DNA of 52,007 nt from Candidatus Fibrimonadaceae bacterium (GTDB lineage: Bacteria > Fibrobacterota > Fibrobacteria > Fibrobacterales > Fibrobacteraceae): the NCBI GenBank assembly GCA_031281275.1, contig JAITFP010000083.1, positions 1 through 52,007 on the forward strand, given 5' to 3'. Positions within the stretch are counted from its first letter, which is position 1. Every line of letters begins with the position of its first letter. The notes beneath the pieces were generated by a model. It was not told where the DNA came from. It was given only the letters and a program-made list of their open reading frames with translations, and searched no databases. The position numbers and the translations under genes were made by a program. Of the stretch, positions 49,866 through 52,007 are shown piece by piece.

Positions 49866-51002
49866 ATGAAATTCACCGCTAAAAAGTCAATTCTTGCGCC
49901 AGCGCTTTCAGCTGCCAAGCTGGTTGTACCGGCAAAGCCGGCAATCACAATAGCTGGCTGTTTTTTGCTCCGCCTAAAAGGAAACAATCTTGAAATCACG
50001 GCAAATGATGTAACAGGTCTTGGGCTTTGCCTCAATATAGAGGTAAATGGAGAAGAAAATGGAGAGATAGCCGTTTCTGCCACTGATTTTTCCGATACCG
50101 TAGCAAATGCACCAGATGTAGAGTTAGTTGTTTCCAAAGAAGGCTTGAACCTCACTGTTTCTTGGGGTGATGAACGCGATTCAGACCTTGGGGGCAAAAA
50201 TCCAGAAGATTTTATAAAAACACCGGAAGTAGAACCCGATAGCCAAGTTTCGCTCAAAGTTCCAGCTCTTAATTTTTTGCTTTCAAAGGTTGCTTTTGCC
50301 ACAAGCAAAAACAACGACAATCGCCCTTCCTTAACAGGCATTCTGTTAGAGGCAGAAGAATCCAAACTGGTTTCTGTTGGCACAGATAGCCACCGCCTTT
50401 CAAGGGTATATGTTCAGCCAGAAGCAGAAGAAGATTTTTCTCTTTCGCGTTCTTCAATAGTTCCGCCTCGCGCAATTCAGGCTTTGCTCTCTGCGGCTGC
50501 TGCCGTAGGAGATTCAGAGGCAACGGTTTATATGGGATTTACAGAAACTCATTTGAACTTCAAAACGCCAAAAGCATCGGTCACCGCAAAACTCTTGGAA
50601 GGTCCGTATCCATCTTGGAGACCAGTTATCCCAACAAATTTGCCAATTTCAATTAAATTCAATACAGCAGAAATGCTGGATGTTTTGCAAAGGGTAAATG
50701 TTTCAGCAGACAAAACAACCCACAATGCAAGGCTCTCAATTCAAGATTCAGTAATAAAAATTTCTGCCGTGGGTTCTCGCCGCACAAGAGAAAAAATTGC
50801 TTGCGTTTGCGAAGGAGTTGCAGGCAGCGAACCATTGCATATAGGTGTTAATGTTAGCTATCTTTTAGAAATCCTCAAAATTTGCGGTTCAGAAGAAACA
50901 CAGGTTTTGGTAAATGGCGAACATTCCCTTTGCGAAATTTTACCCTCTGGTGATAGCAATGATTTGCTATTCCTGTTAATGCTAGTTAGACTTGCTGAAT
51001 GA
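49866..51002 (+). CDS. dnaN: DNA polymerase III beta subunit (sliding clamp)
   Basis: 378 residues in three clamp domains. It encircles DNA and holds the replicase and repair enzymes. Recognisable segments: LLRLKGNNLEITANDVTG, FATSKNNDNRPSLTGILLE, SVGTDSHRLSRVYV, LLEGPYPSWRPVIP and the C-terminal strand ILPSGDSNDLLFLLMLVRL. No dnaA or recF adjoins it; instead it overlaps a protein kinase gene by 4 bp. This is an unusual neighbourhood, and a second clamp gene elsewhere in the genome cannot be ruled out. Confidence 0.9.
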   Translation: MKFTAKKSILAPALSAAKLVVPAKPAITIAGCFLLRLKGNNLEITANDVTGLGLCLNIEVNGEENGEIAVSATDFSDTVANAPDVELVVSKEGLNLTVSWGDERDSDLGGKNPEDFIKTPEVEPDSQVSLKVPALNFLLSKVAFATSKNNDNRPSLTGILLEAEESKLVSVGTDSHRLSRVYVQPEAEEDFSLSRSSIVPPRAIQALLSAAAAVGDSEATVYMGFTETHLNFKTPKASVTAKLLEGPYPSWRPVIPTNLPISIKFNTAEMLDVLQRVNVSADKTTHNARLSIQDSVIKISAVGSRRTREKIACVCEGVAGSEPLHIGVNVSYLLEILKICGSEETQVLVNGEHSLCEILPSGDSNDLLFLLMLVRLAE

Positions 51003-51997
51003 AAAAACTCAAAGCCCCTGAAAAAATAGGACAGTACTCAGTGCAGGAGTGCATTGGGCAAGGTTCTATGGGAGAGATTTGGCTTTGCCACGACCCCTCG
51101 CTAGACAGAATGTTGGTTGTGAAGCGAATGCAGCTCGCTCTTCGCGGTTATGAAGATTTGGTGCAGCGGTTCAATAGAGAAGTTCAAGTTTTGGCGGCTA
51201 TGAACCATCCGAACATAGTTCAAGTTTATGGCTATTGGATGGAAAAGGGGCAGCTCAATTTATCTATGGAATTTATAAATGGCTGGAGCTTAAAGCAAGT
51301 TTTAGATAAATCCAAGTCTTTGCCAGTTTGGGCAGCTTGCGATGTTTTATGGGGTTGCTTGAATGCTCTTGTGCACGTTCATTCAAGGCGTTTTGTGCAC
51401 AGAGATTTGAAGCCCGGTAATATAATGGTTGATTTTGCTGGACAAACCAAACTTTTGGATTTTGGAATTGCTCGCATTGAAAACCAAGAAATGACAATTC
51501 CCGGAACAGTTATAGGCACAGCCGCCTATATGAGTCCAGAACAGATTAGGGGAGAGAGCGCAACCGAGCTATCGGATATATTCAGCCTTGGGATAATCGC
51601 TTTTGAAATACTTGTCGGCAAGCATCCTTTTAAAGACGAAAATGTTGAAAAAACCTCAAAAAACATTTTGAGCAAAAGCATATATCCCGCAGATTTTCCA
51701 CCAAGTATTCCAAACGAACTTCGCCGCCTTGTGTGCAGAATGCTTGCCAAAGAAAGTTCCAAAAGAATAAGTTCGGCTTATAGCTGCCTAATGAAGCTGG
51801 ATTCCATTATGGAAGGTTTACCTCGCGAACTTTCGCATCCATTGAGTTCCTGGCTAAGGTCTGTGCGCAAAGAAATGCCCTTCCCCGCCCCTCCCGTTTG
51901 GAAAAGAAACGTGCCGCAGTTCGCTTGGCTTGCAGGCGCAACAGGCTCTGGGTTTGTGGCGGGTTTGATTTTCTATTTTATTTTTGTGCTAAGGTAG
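50999..51997 (+). CDS. Membrane-anchored Ser/Thr protein kinase
   Basis: 332 residues. Hanks-type kinase: Gly loop IGQGSMGEIW, ATP Lys in LVVKRMQ (about 41), catalytic loop VHRDLKPGNIMV (about 134-145), DFG in LDFGIARI and APE-like YMSPEQIRGE. A C-terminal membrane helix (FVAGLIFYFIFVL) ends the protein with no extracellular sensor, so the kinase faces the cytoplasm without an external domain. ATG overlaps the dnaN stop (ATGA). Substrates unknown. Confidence 0.93.
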   Translation: MKKLKAPEKIGQYSVQECIGQGSMGEIWLCHDPSLDRMLVVKRMQLALRGYEDLVQRFNREVQVLAAMNHPNIVQVYGYWMEKGQLNLSMEFINGWSLKQVLDKSKSLPVWAACDVLWGCLNALVHVHSRRFVHRDLKPGNIMVDFAGQTKLLDFGIARIENQEMTIPGTVIGTAAYMSPEQIRGESATELSDIFSLGIIAFEILVGKHPFKDENVEKTSKNILSKSIYPADFPPSIPNELRRLVCRMLAKESSKRISSAYSCLMKLDSIMEGLPRELSHPLSSWLRSVRKEMPFPAPPVWKRNVPQFAWLAGATGSGFVAGLIFYFIFVLR

Positions 51998-52007
51998 GAT
52001 TCACTTT

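Overview
The window looks like an AT-rich chromosomal segment from a gut-type member of the Fibrobacterota (Fibrobacter or a relative). The main evidence is a lipoprotein with the Fibrobacter succinogenes major paralogous (FISUMP) domain, many lipoproteins whose lipobox is followed by poly-serine linkers, and full-length core genes lying between lineage-specific paralogs. No rRNA, tRNA or CRISPR array is visible. About 16 of the roughly 60 genes encode predicted lipoproteins.

Layout. 1-9.3 kb: a poly-C tract, a lipoprotein and outer-membrane barrel pair, then prs, pyrC, argH, an AAA/DUF4143 ATPase, a periplasmic binding-like protein, an NlpC/P60 lipoprotein, rdgB and a 31-residue ribosomal-type basic protein. 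9.4-12 kb: accessory island with a truncated TetR-like gene, a second poly-C tract, the FISUMP lipoprotein between inverted CCCGATT-type repeats, and vapBC. 12-22.4 kb: trpBA, rsgA, a DUF3990/DUF3791 module frameshifted at an AT repeat, Fic, bacteriohemerythrin, a release-factor-like gene broken by an in-frame TAG, nuoD with a duplicated 3' tail around a lipoprotein gene, a truncated vapC and a murC-like ligase. 22.4-31.3 kb: three shuffled lipoprotein paralogs, an rmuC with 198-bp repeats, a nucleotidyltransferase gene split by an IS200/IS605 element, hisC, and a GxxExxY gene bounded by inverted repeats inside a disrupted gene. 31.3-42.5 kb: fabD, eda, a TrmH-family methyltransferase, a second solitary nuoD with a TPR gene and a lipoprotein, a hendecad-repeat membrane protein, Ser-rich lipoproteins, an M23 peptidase and mtgA. 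42.6-52 kb: tandem paralogous lipoproteins, a large HEXXH/PD40/barrel protein, gpsA, a third poly-C tract in front of a diguanylate cyclase, and dnaN overlapping a Ser/Thr kinase gene.

Expression logic (inference). Many core genes have a TTTCTATATT or TTTCTACATT box whose last base is only 6-11 nt before the ATG, with no Shine-Dalgarno. That is the layout expected of leaderless mRNAs. Most lipoprotein genes instead carry an AGGAG-type ribosome binding site. Poly-C tracts of 17, 18 and 15 bases lie just upstream of two surface lipoprotein genes and one c-di-GMP synthase gene, which suggests phase-variable control.

The most unusual signals are single genes bounded by inverted copies of a short CCCGATT repeat with no visible transposase, the poly-C promoters, the synonymously diverged duplication of the nuoD tail, and broken genes that can be reconstructed by eye (DUF3791, the release factor homolog, the nucleotidyltransferase).
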